From an uncultured Mollicutes bacterium (GTDB lineage: Bacteria; Bacillota_I; Bacilli_A; RFN20; CAG-826): a DNA stretch of 23,027 nucleotides. Both the position numbers and the translations under genes were made by a program. The notes below the pieces were generated by a model. The model was not told where the DNA came from, ran no database searches, and was given only the letters and a program-made list of their open reading frames with translations. Below are positions 22,522-23,027 of the stretch, one piece after another (the stretch's first letter is position 1; the number at the start of each line of letters is the position of its first letter). Location of the stretch: NCBI GenBank assembly GCA_900549975.1, contig URQK01000018.1, positions 1 through 23,027 of the forward strand, read 5' to 3'.

Positions 22522-23027
22522 TTATAATGATTTTAATTCGTCCTCGAACATCTGTTCTAACACACGACGCAAATAAGAACGAGAGCCGGAAAAGTTATTT
22601 ACAATAATAGCCACAGCATATCTTTTATTCCCCGAATCATAATATCCGGCATAACTTTGCACATGTGCCATACTGCCGCTTTTCAATCGCATTCTTTTCG
22701 AAAGAGACGAATTTTTCAAAAACGAACGTACCGTACCACTTACTCCCGGACACGGTAACGAAGAATAAAATATTGTCTGCAAATTTTTATCGAAAGCCAT
22801 AAAATCGAGTATACGACATAACATTTCGGCAGAGATACGGTTTACCGGAGACAAACCACTACCGTCATACATAACAAGATCATCCAGAACCACACCTTTC
22901 TCTTTCCAAAAATGTTTCAATATCTCGACACCTTTCGATGCCGATGCTTCCGGATAACGAGACAAAGCGATCCAACGCAATAAAGCTTCGGCATACAAAT
23001 TATTACTGTTATGATTTACAATACGGA
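22522..23027 (-). CDS. dacB: PBP4-type D-Ala-D-Ala carboxypeptidase, C-terminal part
   Basis: The 3' end of a peptidase S13 (PBP4/DacB) gene, open at the right edge. These periplasmic penicillin-binding enzymes cut the terminal D-Ala or cross-links in peptidoglycan. The fragment includes the SxN motif (HNSNNLYAEALLR, near 23,005), the conserved YDGSGLSPVNRISAEML block, and the KTG-type box as KSGSM (22,675-22,683) followed by SYAGY. The catalytic SxxK and signal peptide lie beyond the window. GC content and codons such as CGG, TCC and GGC differ plainly from the rest of the window, and the sequence style is Bacteroidetes-like (inference). Either the contig is chimeric here or the gene was recently acquired. 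Confidence 0.85.
   Translation of the reverse strand, partial: RIVNHNSNNLYAEALLRWIALSRYPEASASKGVEILKHFWKEKGVVLDDLVMYDGSGLSPVNRISAEMLCRILDFMAFDKNLQTIFYSSLPCPGVSGTVRSFLKNSSLSKRMRLKSGSMAHVQSYAGYYDSGNKRYAVAIIVNNFSGSRSYLRRVLEQMFEDELKSL

Noticed and set aside
1..23027. CRISPR array, tRNA, rRNA, insertion sequence, integrase or toxin-antitoxin pair
   Set aside because: I looked on both strands and found no regularly spaced repeats, cloverleaf sequences, transposase motifs or paired small toxin/antitoxin ORFs.

Overview
The window is AT-rich with compact genes. Its coding style points to a low-GC Firmicutes/Mollicutes relative, most plausibly an uncultured gut bacterium of the RF39/Acholeplasma/Erysipelotrichia kind. 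That placement is inference. Stop codons include TGA (for example the glycosyltransferase) and Trp is read from TGG, so the code is standard and not the Mycoplasma/Spiroplasma code. Ribosome binding sites are of two sorts, AGGAG(G) and GGTGAT; both complement the normal 16S tail. Several promoters carry an extended -10 (TGnTATAAT).

Layout. Bases 1-3,700 are a minus-strand surface block: a 47-residue peptide ORF, a BspA-type leucine-rich-repeat secreted protein, a large lipoprotein, and a frame-shifted continuation of that lipoprotein running off the left edge. Next come pnp (PNPase), a decayed gene, and an alpha/beta hydrolase divergent from a stand-alone, divergent mreB. An amidohydrolase, a transaldolase and an inorganic pyrophosphatase follow on the minus strand; the last two form a tight operon. 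On the plus strand are a thioredoxin-fold lipoprotein, a uridine-kinase-like nucleoside kinase with a ThrRS-like N-terminus, and a GT-C (Gpi18-like) membrane glycosyltransferase. A minus-strand cysteine synthase converges on the glycosyltransferase with a 21-bp overlap. Bases 16,100-22,100 are a second surface block of three plus-strand lipoproteins. The last of these is 961 residues, carries tandem InlB-like repeats, and is driven by a near-consensus promoter.

The right end does not match the rest. From somewhere between about 22,140 and 22,520 composition and codon use change, and the terminal gene is the C-terminal part of a PBP4-type D-Ala-D-Ala carboxypeptidase that looks Bacteroidetes-like. 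The simplest reading is a chimeric contig or clone; recent transfer is the alternative.

How the genes fit together. The housekeeping genes (RNA decay, pyrophosphate removal, pentose phosphate and Cys synthesis, nucleoside salvage) are scattered singly or in pairs and do not form one pathway. The recurring theme is the cell surface: at least five exported proteins with Asn/Ser or Thr/Ser linkers, a redox lipoprotein and a glycosyltransferase. I see no CRISPR array, tRNA, rRNA, transposase or integrase.
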